Assembly (NCBI GenBank): GCA_017503325.1
Contig: JAFVTI010000018.1
Coordinates: 62,001 to 126,000 of the forward strand
Source: Clostridia bacterium
GTDB lineage: Bacteria > Bacillota > Clostridia > Oscillospirales > CAG-272
Direction of reading: 5' to 3'
DNA length: 64,000 nucleotides
Below the pieces are notes generated by a model that was given only the letters and a program-made list of their open reading frames with translations, was not told where the DNA came from and made no database searches. The translations under genes and the position numbers were made by a program. Shown one piece after another: positions 1-8,742 of this stretch (positions are counted from its first letter, which is position 1; each line of letters starts with the position of its first letter).

Positions 1-969
1 CGCAAGTCCCGCGCGCTTTGCCGCGAGCACGATGCGGATATTTCTGATCGCATATTCCTGTGCGTAGAAATACGCGCTCAGCACAGGTGCGCCAAAGGTG
101 GTGTACTTGACCGTGCGTACGAGCTCCATCAGATAATCATCCATCAGTCGCTCTGCCGCAGCGGCCGTGCCGCCCTGCTCGCGCAGAGAAATGGTGAATT
201 TTTCGTACACAGTGCCAACCAGACAACCCACCAATGCAGCCTCGCCCTCACCGTACGCCTGTATCAGCGTTTCTTTTTCCAAAATACCGCCGTCAAGCAG
301 CGCCCGGTCAAGCAAAAGCGCACCCTGCTCTCCTGCCTGCATGCGAACAAGGCGCAAGCAGATCATGAGATTGGTCAGATCGATCTTGGCCTGTACCATC
401 TGCAAATGGAAGGGCTCTCCGCCCTTTTTTGCGCAAGAAAGCATATCCGCATAGCACGCCTTGTCCAAAATCAGATCGATCTGTCTGGGATTTGCGGTCT
501 TGGCGTATGCCTGCATGGCAAGCGGCGCGGCCTTGGCCATTGCCTCGGGAAGCAGCGAAAAATCGTCCTCGACGGGCATTTTGGCAACCACTCCCGCATC
601 CACCGTGCCCAGAGGCGATAGCATGCCGTCGGGAGAAAGGCCTCGCAGATAGCTCTTGATCGCGGCCTTGATATTATGGCAATCGTACGGATACCGCAAA
701 AAGTCAAACAGCCCGGGGGCGGGTGCGGATTCGATCAGGTCGGCAAGCGCGCGGACAAGAATGCCCTCGAGCGTCTGCTCCTCCAGCACGCAGCCGTCGG
801 CATCCTTGACAAGCTCTACGCCAAACTCCGAAAGGCGCGCGTATACCTCGTCCATACCGGCAGCATTCACCAGCTGCTCGATGCGGTCCTTTCCCACAAT
901 GCCGTTTTCAAGTGCGCGCACGCGGGAGGACGCATACATATATGCGGTTTGTTGTGGATTTTTCGACAT
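1..969 (-). CDS. ntpC: V-type ATP synthase subunit C (partial, 3' end off the left edge)
   Basis: The frame is open from an ATG at 969 to the window edge, 323 codons without a stop. Subunit C (the d-like subunit) caps the membrane rotor ring and links it to the central stalk. The start MSKNPQQTAYMYASSRVRAL and the visible end QEYAIRNIRIVLAAKRAGLA, with its NxR pattern, fit the V-ATPase AC39/C family; only the last few residues should be missing. It follows subunit E by 34 bp in the same operon. F, A, B and D subunits are expected to the left but are not visible. Confidence 0.9.
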   Translation of the reverse strand, partial: MSKNPQQTAYMYASSRVRALENGIVGKDRIEQLVNAAGMDEVYARLSEFGVELVKDADGCVLEEQTLEGILVRALADLIESAPAPGLFDFLRYPYDCHNIKAAIKSYLRGLSPDGMLSPLGTVDAGVVAKMPVEDDFSLLPEAMAKAAPLAMQAYAKTANPRQIDLILDKACYADMLSCAKKGGEPFHLQMVQAKIDLTNLMICLRLVRMQAGEQGALLLDRALLDGGILEKETLIQAYGEGEAALVGCLVGTVYEKFTISLREQGGTAAAAERLMDDYLMELVRTVKYTTFGAPVLSAYFYAQEYAIRNIRIVLAAKRAGLA

Positions 970-1003
970 GGGTCTTTCAACCTTTCAAAAATTCTTATGC
1001 TAA

Positions 1004-1684
1004 TTATGCTTTGCCGTGATCCTTATACAGGATCTGCTGTACGCGGGGCTCCAGCTCGGGGCGAATGGCCGCCAGCAGCATAGAGAAGCTGCAGTTTGTC
1101 TCGATATCACCGCAGCGCAGTACAAGGCCGCCGTCAATATCAATGGGCGCGGGATTCAAACAAAGCTTTGCAGCCATATCTGCAGGAAGCTTTCCCGACG
1201 CCGCAGCAAGCTTTACGTTTTGCATCAGAGGGGCTGCAACGTCCGCGTGATCGCGCGCACAAAGCAACAGCTCGTAAGAGGCGGGCGCGATATCCTCACC
1301 GTACAGTCTCATGCTGTCGACCTCGGATTCTCTTTGCGCGTTCAGCGTCTTGCACAAAAGTGAGAGCAGCAGCGCACCGTACTTCTCGCGGTCCATTTCG
1401 TAGATCTCCTGCATCGCCCTTGCAAACGCGCGCTCGATCATTTCGCTCCTGGCAGAAAGCTCGATATTCCTTCTGGTCATGGCCGCGCTGGATTTGGCTC
1501 TGATCACCAAAGCCTCCCCCTCCTTCTCGGCCTTTTCGGTCAGGCGTTCCTGTGTCGCCTGCACGCTCGCCAGATTCTCCGAACGGATACGCAGGCTTTG
1601 CTCGGTCGCCTCGTCCAGGATCTCCTGGGCCTCAGCCTTTGCGTCCTCTAAGATGCGGGATGTGATTTTTTCAAGTCCTGTCAT
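1004..1684 (-). CDS. ntpE: V-type ATP synthase subunit E
   Basis: 226 aa, typical for the peripheral stalk subunit E, which pairs with the G/H subunit and clamps the catalytic head to the membrane part. The first ~110 residues form a charged alpha-helical coiled coil rich in Ala, Glu, Lys and Arg (start MTGLEKITSRILEDAKAEA); the rest is a globular C-terminal domain that contacts the A/B ring. It lies between the proteolipid and subunit C, the usual Clostridia order. Confidence 0.9.
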   Translation of the reverse strand: MTGLEKITSRILEDAKAEAQEILDEATEQSLRIRSENLASVQATQERLTEKAEKEGEALVIRAKSSAAMTRRNIELSARSEMIERAFARAMQEIYEMDREKYGALLLSLLCKTLNAQRESEVDSMRLYGEDIAPASYELLLCARDHADVAAPLMQNVKLAAASGKLPADMAAKLCLNPAPIDIDGGLVLRCGDIETNCSFSMLLAAIRPELEPRVQQILYKDHGKA

Positions 1685-1739
1685 GATTTTCCCTCAATTC
1701 TCAATCTGTATGTGGGGCATTACCGCCAAGCGGCCGATA

Positions 1740-2372
1740 TCAGCCTACCAGTACAAGCAGAACGGAAATCAGCAGTGCGAAAATTGCGTAAGTCTCAACA
1801 AGTGCTGCGGAGGTGATAGCCTTACCAACCTGGTCGGGACGCTTGGACAGCAGATTGATGCCCGCAGCGGATACTCTTGCCTGCTTGAGTGCAGAGATCA
1901 GACCAACTACTGCGATAGGCAGCGCGCTCATCAGATAGTAAGCGCCTTCCTGCACGGTCAAGGACAGAAGTCCCTGCATGCCATCGGTAAACAAGCCACA
2001 CTTGAACACGATCAAAAACGCGATAACCAGACCGTAAATACCCTGGGTCATAGGCAGCGCCATCAGTGCAAATGCCTTACCGAACATGTTGGGGTTTTCG
2101 GAAAGCAGGCCTGCGGTTGCTTCGCCGACCATACCAACGCCCTTTGCAGAGCCAATGCCTGCAAGGCCTACAGCCAGTGCCGCACCGAGAATTGCCAGTG
2201 CGCCGCCGTTGAAGACCTGAGCGAGCAGCTTGGGTGCCTGTTCGGTCTGTTCTGTTGCGCCAACGGTGATCGCAGAATCTGCAGCAGCATCCTCAGCTGC
2301 AAAAGCGCCAACAGTCAGGGCAAGTGCCAGGATGGCAGTCATAACGATAGTCAAAAGAATTGTCTTTTTCAT
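1740..2372 (-). CDS. ntpK: V-type ATP synthase subunit K (proteolipid ring)
   Basis: 210 aa. I chose the ATG at 2372 because GGAG sits 8-9 bases upstream; an ATG at 2390 is also possible. A hydrophobic, signal-like leader (MKKTILLTIVMTAILALALT) and an Ala/Glu/Thr-rich stretch precede four transmembrane helices made of two related hairpins. LPMTQGIYG in the second helix, the Gln of KQARVSAAG, and the Glu of ALVETYAIF match the Leu, Thr, Gln, Gln and Glu Na+ ligands of the Enterococcus hirae NtpK ring. This suggests Na+ rather than H+ coupling. The N-terminal leader makes it longer than the ~156 aa NtpK. Confidence 0.93.
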   Translation of the reverse strand: MKKTILLTIVMTAILALALTVGAFAAEDAAADSAITVGATEQTEQAPKLLAQVFNGGALAILGAALAVGLAGIGSAKGVGMVGEATAGLLSENPNMFGKAFALMALPMTQGIYGLVIAFLIVFKCGLFTDGMQGLLSLTVQEGAYYLMSALPIAVVGLISALKQARVSAAGINLLSKRPDQVGKAITSAALVETYAIFALLISVLLVLVG

Positions 2373-2409
2373 GATTTTATTCTCCTTCATATTTTTCAGA
2401 TAAATCGTG

Positions 2410-4380
2410 TTATTGATCCGTATAGCGATCCGAGGGCGCGATGGGCACAAACGCTTCGCCACCGTCCTCGAAGAATTTTCCGAAGAATTCCAGATACTGC
2501 AGTCGGCTGGTATGCACGAACGAGCCAAGCACGTTGAGTGCCATATTGACCGTGTGACCGATCAGGGAGACCAACAGCAAAATCAGAAATCCGGGGATAC
2601 CGGACACGAACATCGTGCCCACCATATTGACAACCTGCGCAATGACCGCTGACGCAAGGCCCAGCGCAAGAATTCTGGAGTAAGAGAGCAGGTCCGCCGC
2701 GTAGTTGATGGCGTCGTAAAGTCCCAAAAGTCCCTTGAAGAACTTCATGATGGGATTTTTGGCACTTCTGCCCGCGGTGCAAATAATCATCAGCACGCCA
2801 AGCACCACCATCACGATGCCCGCGATCTTGTGTAAGAACACCACGCCGATGCCGGCAAAGATGATCAGCCACGAGCCTACGTCAAAGATGGCTGCAAACA
2901 CCTGCTTGTCCTTGCAAAGCAGCACGAACTTGACGATCATACCTGCCAGCAGGTGCACAGCACCGATACCGAGCGAGACCACCAAGAACGCCATGGGATT
3001 GGAGAGCGGGTTGAGCATGATCGGCTCGCCGCCAAGGCTCAGCTGCAGACCGTTAAAGAACGGAACTGCCGCGATGGCCGCGTCGGTGGTTTCGTAAAGT
3101 CCCAGCAAGTTGACCATAATGGCATACGGCATATCGCCAAACCAGCCACCAAAGATCACGCCGCACACCGCGCACGCAATGCCGCAATAGCCGAACATAT
3201 TGAAGGTGCGGCGCATGCCGTCACGCATCTTGATAGCGGGCGGGATCAAAAATCCGCCCAGTGCCAGCAGCACACCGTAGCCCACGTCGGCAAACATCAG
3301 ACCAAAAATAACAAAGTAGAAGATACTCATGATCATGGTCGGGTCGTACGTGCCGTACTTGGGGTAGGAATACATGCCCACCACCCATTCGAAGTTCTGC
3401 GCGAATTTGTTGTTGCGCAATAGCACAGGAGGCTCCTCGCCCTCGGCGGGCTCTTCAAATTCAAAGGCACATTCCTCTGCCGAGAGTGCCTCGGCGATCT
3501 TGTCCACGCGTCCCACGGGTGCCCAGCCCTGCAGCAGCACCAGATAATCGGTCTCTGCCAGCTTTTGCTTGGCGGTGGCAACAGTCAGCTCGGAACTTTC
3601 CAGGTCGAAAAGCATTTCGATATCGTCCAGCATGCGCGCAAGCCCGAACAGCCTTTGCTTGATCTGCTCCAGCTCTGTCTGCAACGCATCACACGCCTGC
3701 TTGGCCTTTTCGTATTCCGTACGAGGCAGCTCCGAGAACTCCTTGAGCGGTGCTTTGGTAAAGCCTCTCTCGCCAAGCACTCTTTGCACGGCCGCGGCAT
3801 CAGACTGATGGCAGACGACCGATACGTACTCGCCGTCGTCATCGGAAAATACACTCTCCAGCACCGCGCAATGCTCTGCCAGCGCGTCCGTAATCTCGGC
3901 AAGGCGCGTCTTTGCGGGAAACGAGCCAAGCTGCAGCTCACAATTCTTTGTCTTTTCAAGCGCAAGCGGCACGCCGTATGTCAGCCAGGGCGCCAGCACG
4001 TGCAAGCGACCGGTCAGAGCGGCCAGCTCGGCGCGGCACTCATTTTCTCTCTGCCTGGTAGCAATCGCATCTTCGACCGCTTGCATGGCAGCCTCATACC
4101 GCTCCGCCTTGAATTTTTCCGTATCCAGCTGTTTTGGGGTTTGCACAAAGCCCTTTCTCTCGGAGAATTTGGCAAGAATCTCAAGTGCCTCATTCACCGC
4201 GGCCACGCGTCGCTCCGCGTCTGCCCTTTGCGCCTCGCAATTGACGCGCGCAAGCGCGCTTTCCGCATCATCGACTTGCCGTACCTGCACGCAACGCAGT
4301 CGCATCAGCCGATGGATCAGCGCATCTGCCCGGTCCTTTGGTGCAAACACACTCAGCTTTCGCATCGTGCTTACTGACAT
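2410..4380 (-). CDS. ntpI: V-type ATP synthase subunit I (a-type stator)
   Basis: 656 aa from the ATG at 4380, with GGGGGA upstream; an in-frame ATG at 4398 lies inside the preceding gene. Subunit I forms the ion half-channels next to the proteolipid ring and anchors the peripheral stalks. The N-terminal ~330 residues are soluble with coiled-coil stretches; the C-terminal half has about seven to eight transmembrane helices, starting near PTMIMSIFYFVIFGLMFADV. The start overlaps the end of the G/H subunit by 10 bp, indicating translational coupling. Confidence 0.93.
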   Translation of the reverse strand: MSVSTMRKLSVFAPKDRADALIHRLMRLRCVQVRQVDDAESALARVNCEAQRADAERRVAAVNEALEILAKFSERKGFVQTPKQLDTEKFKAERYEAAMQAVEDAIATRQRENECRAELAALTGRLHVLAPWLTYGVPLALEKTKNCELQLGSFPAKTRLAEITDALAEHCAVLESVFSDDDGEYVSVVCHQSDAAAVQRVLGERGFTKAPLKEFSELPRTEYEKAKQACDALQTELEQIKQRLFGLARMLDDIEMLFDLESSELTVATAKQKLAETDYLVLLQGWAPVGRVDKIAEALSAEECAFEFEEPAEGEEPPVLLRNNKFAQNFEWVVGMYSYPKYGTYDPTMIMSIFYFVIFGLMFADVGYGVLLALGGFLIPPAIKMRDGMRRTFNMFGYCGIACAVCGVIFGGWFGDMPYAIMVNLLGLYETTDAAIAAVPFFNGLQLSLGGEPIMLNPLSNPMAFLVVSLGIGAVHLLAGMIVKFVLLCKDKQVFAAIFDVGSWLIIFAGIGVVFLHKIAGIVMVVLGVLMIICTAGRSAKNPIMKFFKGLLGLYDAINYAADLLSYSRILALGLASAVIAQVVNMVGTMFVSGIPGFLILLLVSLIGHTVNMALNVLGSFVHTSRLQYLEFFGKFFEDGGEAFVPIAPSDRYTDQ

Positions 4381-4700
4381 TGCTCCAAAATCCCCCAAAC
4401 AATTGCTTTCACAGCCTCATCCATACGGAATTCGGCCTTTTTATTCATTTCATCCGCTTCCTTTTGCGCACTCTCCCGACTCTTCTCGAGGATCTGAGTG
4501 CTGCGCATCTGCATATCATCCAGCATTTGACGCAAGCGAATATCGGTTTCGGCCTCGATCCTCTCACGGTCCTCGTTGCATTTCTGCTCGGTCTCGGAGA
4601 ACATTGCGCGTGCACGCGCCTTGGCGTCCTCCACGATCTGCAAAGCCTGCGCCTCGACCTGTGCGATCTTGGTCATAGTCTCTTTAGACAATGCTTTCAC
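4371..4700 (-). CDS. V-type ATP synthase subunit G/H (peripheral stalk helix)
   Basis: About 109 aa, almost wholly charged alpha-helix (ETMTKIAQVEAQALQIVEDA and on), as expected of the G/H stalk subunit (AhaH/NtpF type) that pairs with E. It is first in the operon, right after a strong promoter. The start is uncertain: the GTG at 4700 is only two bases after GGA, while a TTG at 4691 has GGTGA at a better distance and an ATG lies at 4676. The downstream residues are the same in all three. Confidence 0.8.
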   Translation of the reverse strand: MKALSKETMTKIAQVEAQALQIVEDAKARARAMFSETEQKCNEDRERIEAETDIRLRQMLDDMQMRSTQILEKSRESAQKEADEMNKKAEFRMDEAVKAIVWGILEQCQ

Positions 4701-4743
4701 CGTCCTTTTTTTGAAATTTCAAGACTTTGGCACTATTGAGTAT

Positions 4744-4772
4744 AGTTTACCATATTTCCCATACAAATTCAA
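4744..4772 (-). promoter_or_regulatory. Promoter of the V-ATPase operon
   Basis: Minus strand: -35 TTGAAT (4772-4767), 17-base spacer, -10 TAAACT (4749-4744). It lies between the upstream hypothetical gene and the first ATPase gene, so it should drive the whole operon. Confidence 0.75.
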
Positions 4773-4819
4773 GGGATTTTGGCAAATTTCTCATAATTAT
4801 CGAATCCATTGTCTTAAAC

Positions 4820-5434
4820 TTACGTGCTTTTTGTGAATTCTGCAAGAATCGGAACGTATTCCTGCACGCCGCTACCCTTTGCAGGCACGAAATCCAGCTG
4901 TAATCCCGTATGATATTCGGCATAACCGTCACTTCCCGCATTGTGATACAGTACCACGCCGCGCTCGTCCAACCACAGCCCTTCTGGGCGTTTTCCGCCA
5001 ACGCGAAGTGACCGCAGCGCAGGAACGTGCACAAAAAATTGCTTTGCGGGAATGATAACCCCACGCTGCATGTCCCACACGTCGGCATTCCGATGGCAGA
5101 TCGGATATTCCCCTCTGACGCCGCTGTCGCGCACGCTGTCGATCACCACCGACCAAAAGCGGTCGTTCTGCCACACCACCCGCACGTCCATACTGCAAAG
5201 CACCGGCCGAAAGCCAAACATGCGATCCGAGCCTTGCGCCGCGTATTCCTCCCGGAGCATTTTACCCTGCTTGTGCTCTGCCCACGCAAGATACGCCTTG
5301 GCCGTTTTTTCATAGCATTCGTTGAATCTCTCGCAGTCCCCGCCCTCAACCGCTGCGTAAGTTGCGCGTGCACGCAAGACCACCGCACCGCCCTGCATGA
5401 CGCAAATTTGCTCGCTTTTTTGCTTGATCTGCAT
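4820..5434 (-). CDS. Hypothetical cytosolic protein
   Basis: 204 aa, not recognised. AAGGGGGGA stands 4-5 bases before the ATG, so translation is well supported. There is no signal peptide or membrane segment. The N-terminal half looks alpha-helical and the C-terminal half beta-rich, ending with GYAEYHTGLQLDFVPAKGSG; this faintly resembles DUF3298-like folds but I would not assign it. It ends just upstream of the V-ATPase promoter and need not be functionally linked. Confidence 0.7.
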   Translation of the reverse strand: MQIKQKSEQICVMQGGAVVLRARATYAAVEGGDCERFNECYEKTAKAYLAWAEHKQGKMLREEYAAQGSDRMFGFRPVLCSMDVRVVWQNDRFWSVVIDSVRDSGVRGEYPICHRNADVWDMQRGVIIPAKQFFVHVPALRSLRVGGKRPEGLWLDERGVVLYHNAGSDGYAEYHTGLQLDFVPAKGSGVQEYVPILAEFTKST

Positions 5435-5477
5435 AAAATCCCCCCTTTGTTATGTTGTATTCAAGAAAAAGGGAGAA

Positions 5478-5511
5478 TATGAAAAGGCGACCTGCTTACA
5501 TGCAGGTCGCC
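5478..5511 (-). terminator. Rho-independent terminator after the CvpA-like gene
   Basis: Perfect 10-bp stem GGCGACCTGC / GCAGGTCGCC (5486-5495 and 5502-5511) with a 6-base loop, followed on the minus strand by CTTTTC and further T-rich sequence. Confidence 0.75.
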
Positions 5512-5533
5512 CCAATATTCTGTTCGGGTCAGA

Positions 5534-7096
5534 TCATTCGGGAAGAACGATATCGTCGGGATCAATATCCACGCTTCCCTCGGGCAGCTGCGTCGACGCA
5601 TAATTGAGCACGAAGTCGATGACCTCTTCCTCGCTGACGTCATCGCGTCCCTCAAACTCCTTGCCGATGGCAGCGGCCATCTCGTCGGTCAACTCCGTGC
5701 CGACCGTTGCCGCGACGCCCTGCTCGTCCAGATAATCCTGCACGATGACGCCAAGCTCTTGGCTGAGCTTTTCGGGCTGGTCCTTATACGAATTGATCGA
5801 ATCGGTCAGCTTACCGGTCAGCTCGGTATTTTCCATATCCAGCGTCTGGGTCACGGCACGCACGCAAAGACGCTTGATCTCTGCGGACATGGGTGCCAGG
5901 TGCTCGTTTTTCTCAAAGGTCGCTTGCAGCTCACTGATCAGCTGCGGATTTTGGCTGAGAATATCCATCAGCTTATCCGAATCTCCGAGATTTTCAAAGA
6001 TCTCGTGCCGGACAAGTAAATCCATCACGTCAAGCAGCGTATTGAGATCCTCCACCAGCGTCTTTCCCTCGGTGGTGGCCAGCAAGCCCAGCAGTACGTC
6101 AACGGAAGGATCCAGCAGCTCACCGAGCGCAGGTTTTTCCATACCGAGCAAGGTCTCGCCGCTCGCCCAGTTATCACACATGCCGGAGATCAGAGAAGCC
6201 ATGATCTCGGGAATGACCACAGAATCGTCAAGCGTATCCACGATGCCGTGCAGATCCTGAACGCCCTGTTCGTCCATCTTGGAAAAATCGGACGATGTGA
6301 AGTCCACGACCTTTCCGAACAGCCCGGTAGCGGCAATGGCCTCGCTCTCCAGGCCGAATTCGGTGTCCTTGTAAACGGTCTCGGTCATGTGGGTAAACGC
6401 CGGACGTCCGACGGTATTGTAGCCGGCCTTGATAAACCAGTTATCGGTAATGGGGTGCACGTAATCCTGCACGGCAAAGTAAACAATCTCGTGAGGCGTC
6501 TCCCCCTCGCGCGTATACTCGGGCGTGTTCAGGTTTTCAAAATACGCATCGCTGACATGTCTGACCAAAAATGCATAACCGCCAAACGGCAGCGTCAGCA
6601 CAGTCAGCAGCAATACGGCATTGACCGCACCAATGACAGCGCCCACAACACGCGACCAGACCGGTATGTGGCGCTTGATCTTGACTTTCTCGCCGTTCTC
6701 TCCCTTTACCTTACGCGAAGGCTTGAGGAAGAAGGACAGCACAAATCCGAATATCGCACGGAATATGTTGAAAAAGACGAGGAACAAAGCCGGTGCCGCC
6801 AGCATACCGATCAGAAGCGGCATCAGCGCAATGATCTCCTCAAAATCAGCCAGGCTCTGTTCCAATGACAGGCCGAAAAGGTTTGTGATCCCGATAAATA
6901 CGGGGTATACGTAATCGCGTGCAATGGTGGTAAAATCTCTTGCGATAAAGCAGGCCAAGAATGCGCTGAGCACGATATTGCCCGTGCTCATCAGAGCCTT
7001 GATCCAGCCCCCGCGCAGACCGCGCACTACCAGAATCGCACCGATGGCGGCTAATAAAACCAAAACAACAATCGAAATGATCAACTCGTACGTCAT
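5534..7096 (-). CDS. CvpA-like large membrane protein
   Basis: 520 aa. The N-terminal ~180 residues carry four hydrophobic helices (IISIVVLVLLAAIGAILVV first), with the Gly-rich RGLRGGWIKAL turn typical of CvpA, a small membrane protein linked in proteobacteria to colicin V production and envelope homeostasis. A long, mostly soluble, acidic C-terminal region of ~340 residues follows that I do not recognise. The full protein is about three times the usual CvpA length. It has its own strong promoter and terminator, so it is probably monocistronic. Confidence 0.6.
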   Translation of the reverse strand: MTYELIISIVVLVLLAAIGAILVVRGLRGGWIKALMSTGNIVLSAFLACFIARDFTTIARDYVYPVFIGITNLFGLSLEQSLADFEEIIALMPLLIGMLAAPALFLVFFNIFRAIFGFVLSFFLKPSRKVKGENGEKVKIKRHIPVWSRVVGAVIGAVNAVLLLTVLTLPFGGYAFLVRHVSDAYFENLNTPEYTREGETPHEIVYFAVQDYVHPITDNWFIKAGYNTVGRPAFTHMTETVYKDTEFGLESEAIAATGLFGKVVDFTSSDFSKMDEQGVQDLHGIVDTLDDSVVIPEIMASLISGMCDNWASGETLLGMEKPALGELLDPSVDVLLGLLATTEGKTLVEDLNTLLDVMDLLVRHEIFENLGDSDKLMDILSQNPQLISELQATFEKNEHLAPMSAEIKRLCVRAVTQTLDMENTELTGKLTDSINSYKDQPEKLSQELGVIVQDYLDEQGVAATVGTELTDEMAAAIGKEFEGRDDVSEEEVIDFVLNYASTQLPEGSVDIDPDDIVLPE

Positions 7097-7150
7097 ACAT
7101 AGTTCCTTTCTGCAAGTATATATCGTTTGGTAAACGGATCTCTACCTTTC

Positions 7151-7179
7151 ATCATACACCATTTTTCCGGATTTGTCAA
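7151..7179 (-). promoter_or_regulatory. Promoter of the CvpA-like gene
   Basis: Minus strand: consensus -35 TTGACA (7179-7174), 17-base spacer, -10 TATGAT (7156-7151). AAAGGA stands 8 bases before the ATG at 7096. Confidence 0.85.
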
Positions 7180-7189
7180 TAAGAAAAGC

Positions 7190-7220
7190 AAAATGCCGCT
7201 GCGCCTCGGGCGCAGCGGCA
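7190..7220 (-). terminator. Terminator after the first small lipoprotein
   Basis: 11-bp perfect stem TGCCGCTGCGC / GCGCAGCGGCA (7194-7204, 7210-7220), 5-base loop, then TTTTGCTTTTC on the minus strand. Confidence 0.85.
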
Positions 7221-7225
7221 AGTAT

Positions 7226-7675
7226 TCATTCTTCAATGGGGAAGGATGCAACGGTAACGCTGACGATCCAGCCGCCGTCGATAATAATGGCCTTTCCCTC
7301 TTCCAATTCGGTCGCATATTCACCCTCCAGATACTGGATCAGCGTATCCACGTCCTCCGTCGCGGACAGGCCTATCGTGATCTGCTGTGCCCAATTGCCG
7401 GTCTCCTGGTTGACAGTGCTTCCCACCAAGGTGCCCGTGATCTCGCCCTTGAGTGAAATGCCGTCCTCATTCAGAGCATTGGCAAAATCTGCGATAAACT
7501 CCTGATCATCGCGTTCAAGCGTATCAAACGCATTCTCTGCGCGCAGCTCCTCCTCAACCTTGTTCAAGGCTTCAACCGACACCGATTTCCCGATCTCCTC
7601 GGTAATGGCATCACAGGAAAAAAGGCAGGTGCCGCAGACAAGCAGCATCAGGGCTACGATCAATATTCTCTTCAT
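7226..7675 (-). CDS. Small lipoprotein, paralogue of the next gene
   Basis: 149 aa. A lipoprotein signal ends in LFSC with the modified Cys at residue 21. The mature part is acidic, with a helix around residues 30-75, then GISLKGEITGTLVG and a beta-rich end. Function not recognised. It aligns along its length with the protein at 7751-8182 (shared GIxLKG and a central Ala/Asp-rich helix), so the two are likely duplicated surface lipoproteins. It has its own promoter and terminator. Confidence 0.75.
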   Translation of the reverse strand: MKRILIVALMLLVCGTCLFSCDAITEEIGKSVSVEALNKVEEELRAENAFDTLERDDQEFIADFANALNEDGISLKGEITGTLVGSTVNQETGNWAQQITIGLSATEDVDTLIQYLEGEYATELEEGKAIIIDGGWIVSVTVASFPIEE

Positions 7676-7706
7676 TTTTGTACCTCCACACGGTTATTTA
7701 CAGTAT

Positions 7707-7735
7707 ATTTTAGCACTCTGAAACACAAAAGTCAA
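7707..7735 (-). promoter_or_regulatory. Promoter of the small lipoprotein gene
   Basis: Minus strand: -35 TTGACT (7735-7730), 17-base spacer, -10 TAAAAT (7712-7707). Confidence 0.8.
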
Positions 7736-7750
7736 TCGAATTTTGTAAAC

Positions 7751-8182
7751 TCATCCGTAAATCTGCAGCATGGTCACGATCATCCCGGACCGGGTGACCT
7801 CCACACTCAGCGACTCGGTTGCAGCGTCGTCGGTCATTCTCTTCATCGCATCCGCCAGAGTCTCTGCGTCCTTTGCAGACGACATGGCGATCACGGTAGC
7901 AACGACATAGGACTCCTGCTCCTCATACGTATACATCAGCATGCCGACGGCAGGACCTTTGAGCACGATCCCCTCACCGGAGACAACGGATTCGATGACC
8001 GAATTCATCTCGGACTCCTCCAGCCTGCGCACCTCGTATTCCATAGCCACGCATTCCTGCTCGATCTTCTCCAGCTTGGACTCGGCACTTGCCTGGTTGA
8101 TGGGCTGCATCAGCGTTGCGCACGAGCACAAAAGCGTTGCGCATAAGCATACGCACAACAGTAAAAATATACGTTTTTTCAT
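7751..8182 (-). CDS. Small lipoprotein, paralogue of the previous gene
   Basis: 143 aa. The signal peptide is Cys-rich and ends in LCSC with the lipid-modified Cys at residue 21. A helical segment (ESKLEKIEQECVAMEYEVRR) is followed by GEGIVLKGPAVGMLMY, matching the GIxLKG region of its neighbour at 7226-7675. Function unknown. It precedes a strong promoter for its paralogue and follows the flavodoxin gene by 26 bp, so it may be co-transcribed with that gene. Confidence 0.72.
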   Translation of the reverse strand: MKKRIFLLLCVCLCATLLCSCATLMQPINQASAESKLEKIEQECVAMEYEVRRLEESEMNSVIESVVSGEGIVLKGPAVGMLMYTYEEQESYVVATVIAMSSAKDAETLADAMKRMTDDAATESLSVEVTRSGMIVTMLQIYG

Positions 8183-8208
8183 GGTTCCGAACCTCCGATT
8201 ATTTCCGT

Positions 8209-8733
8209 TTACAGCGATAGCTGCTTTAATTTGTTGGCAAAGACCGCAATATTTTCCTCGGAAATGGTGGGCAGCACGGCATCCTCTCTCTGGTCGCCGT
8301 TATTGCCGCCGCCAAGGATATGGTCGCGCTCGATCTTGAGCACTAACTTATCCCACAGACTTTTTGCGTGCGCGGGCACCATTTCCCCGCCAAAGCAAGC
8401 AAGATCAAACGCGCGCTCAGCCTGTGCATCGGTCAGATTTTTCTCAAAAAACTCCTCTGCGCTGTCGGGATATCCGCACAGAATAAAATAGCCGGTCTGC
8501 TTGGTTGCGAGCACCGCATCCCACTTTTTTAAGTATTCCCTGACCGGCTTGTACAGCTTTGCATAGCGGATGCAGCCGCCGATCACCACGATATCGTACG
8601 CGGTCGGGTCAGCACTTGCCTCCTCGGTGGTGCAAAGCGTCACGTCTCTGCCCGCAAGTCGGTCATAAAGCAGCTGCGCCGCGGTCGCGGTGCTGCCGGT
8701 TTTGGTTGCATATACGATCAGAATCCTCTTCAT
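8209..8733 (-). CDS. Flavodoxin-domain protein (HemG-like)
   Basis: 174 aa, flavodoxin-like length. The N-terminal beta strand and FMN phosphate loop are clear: RILIVYATKTGSTATAAQLL, then DIVVIGGCIRYAKLYKPVREY and YFILCGYPDS. Such proteins bind FMN and shuttle electrons; some are menaquinone-dependent protoporphyrinogen dehydrogenases. No haem genes are nearby, so an electron-transfer role is as likely. It follows the metallo-hydrolase lipoprotein by 9 bp, suggesting one transcript. Confidence 0.8.
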   Translation of the reverse strand: MKRILIVYATKTGSTATAAQLLYDRLAGRDVTLCTTEEASADPTAYDIVVIGGCIRYAKLYKPVREYLKKWDAVLATKQTGYFILCGYPDSAEEFFEKNLTDAQAERAFDLACFGGEMVPAHAKSLWDKLVLKIERDHILGGGNNGDQREDAVLPTISEENIAVFANKLKQLSL

Positions 8734-8742
8734 TCTCTCACC

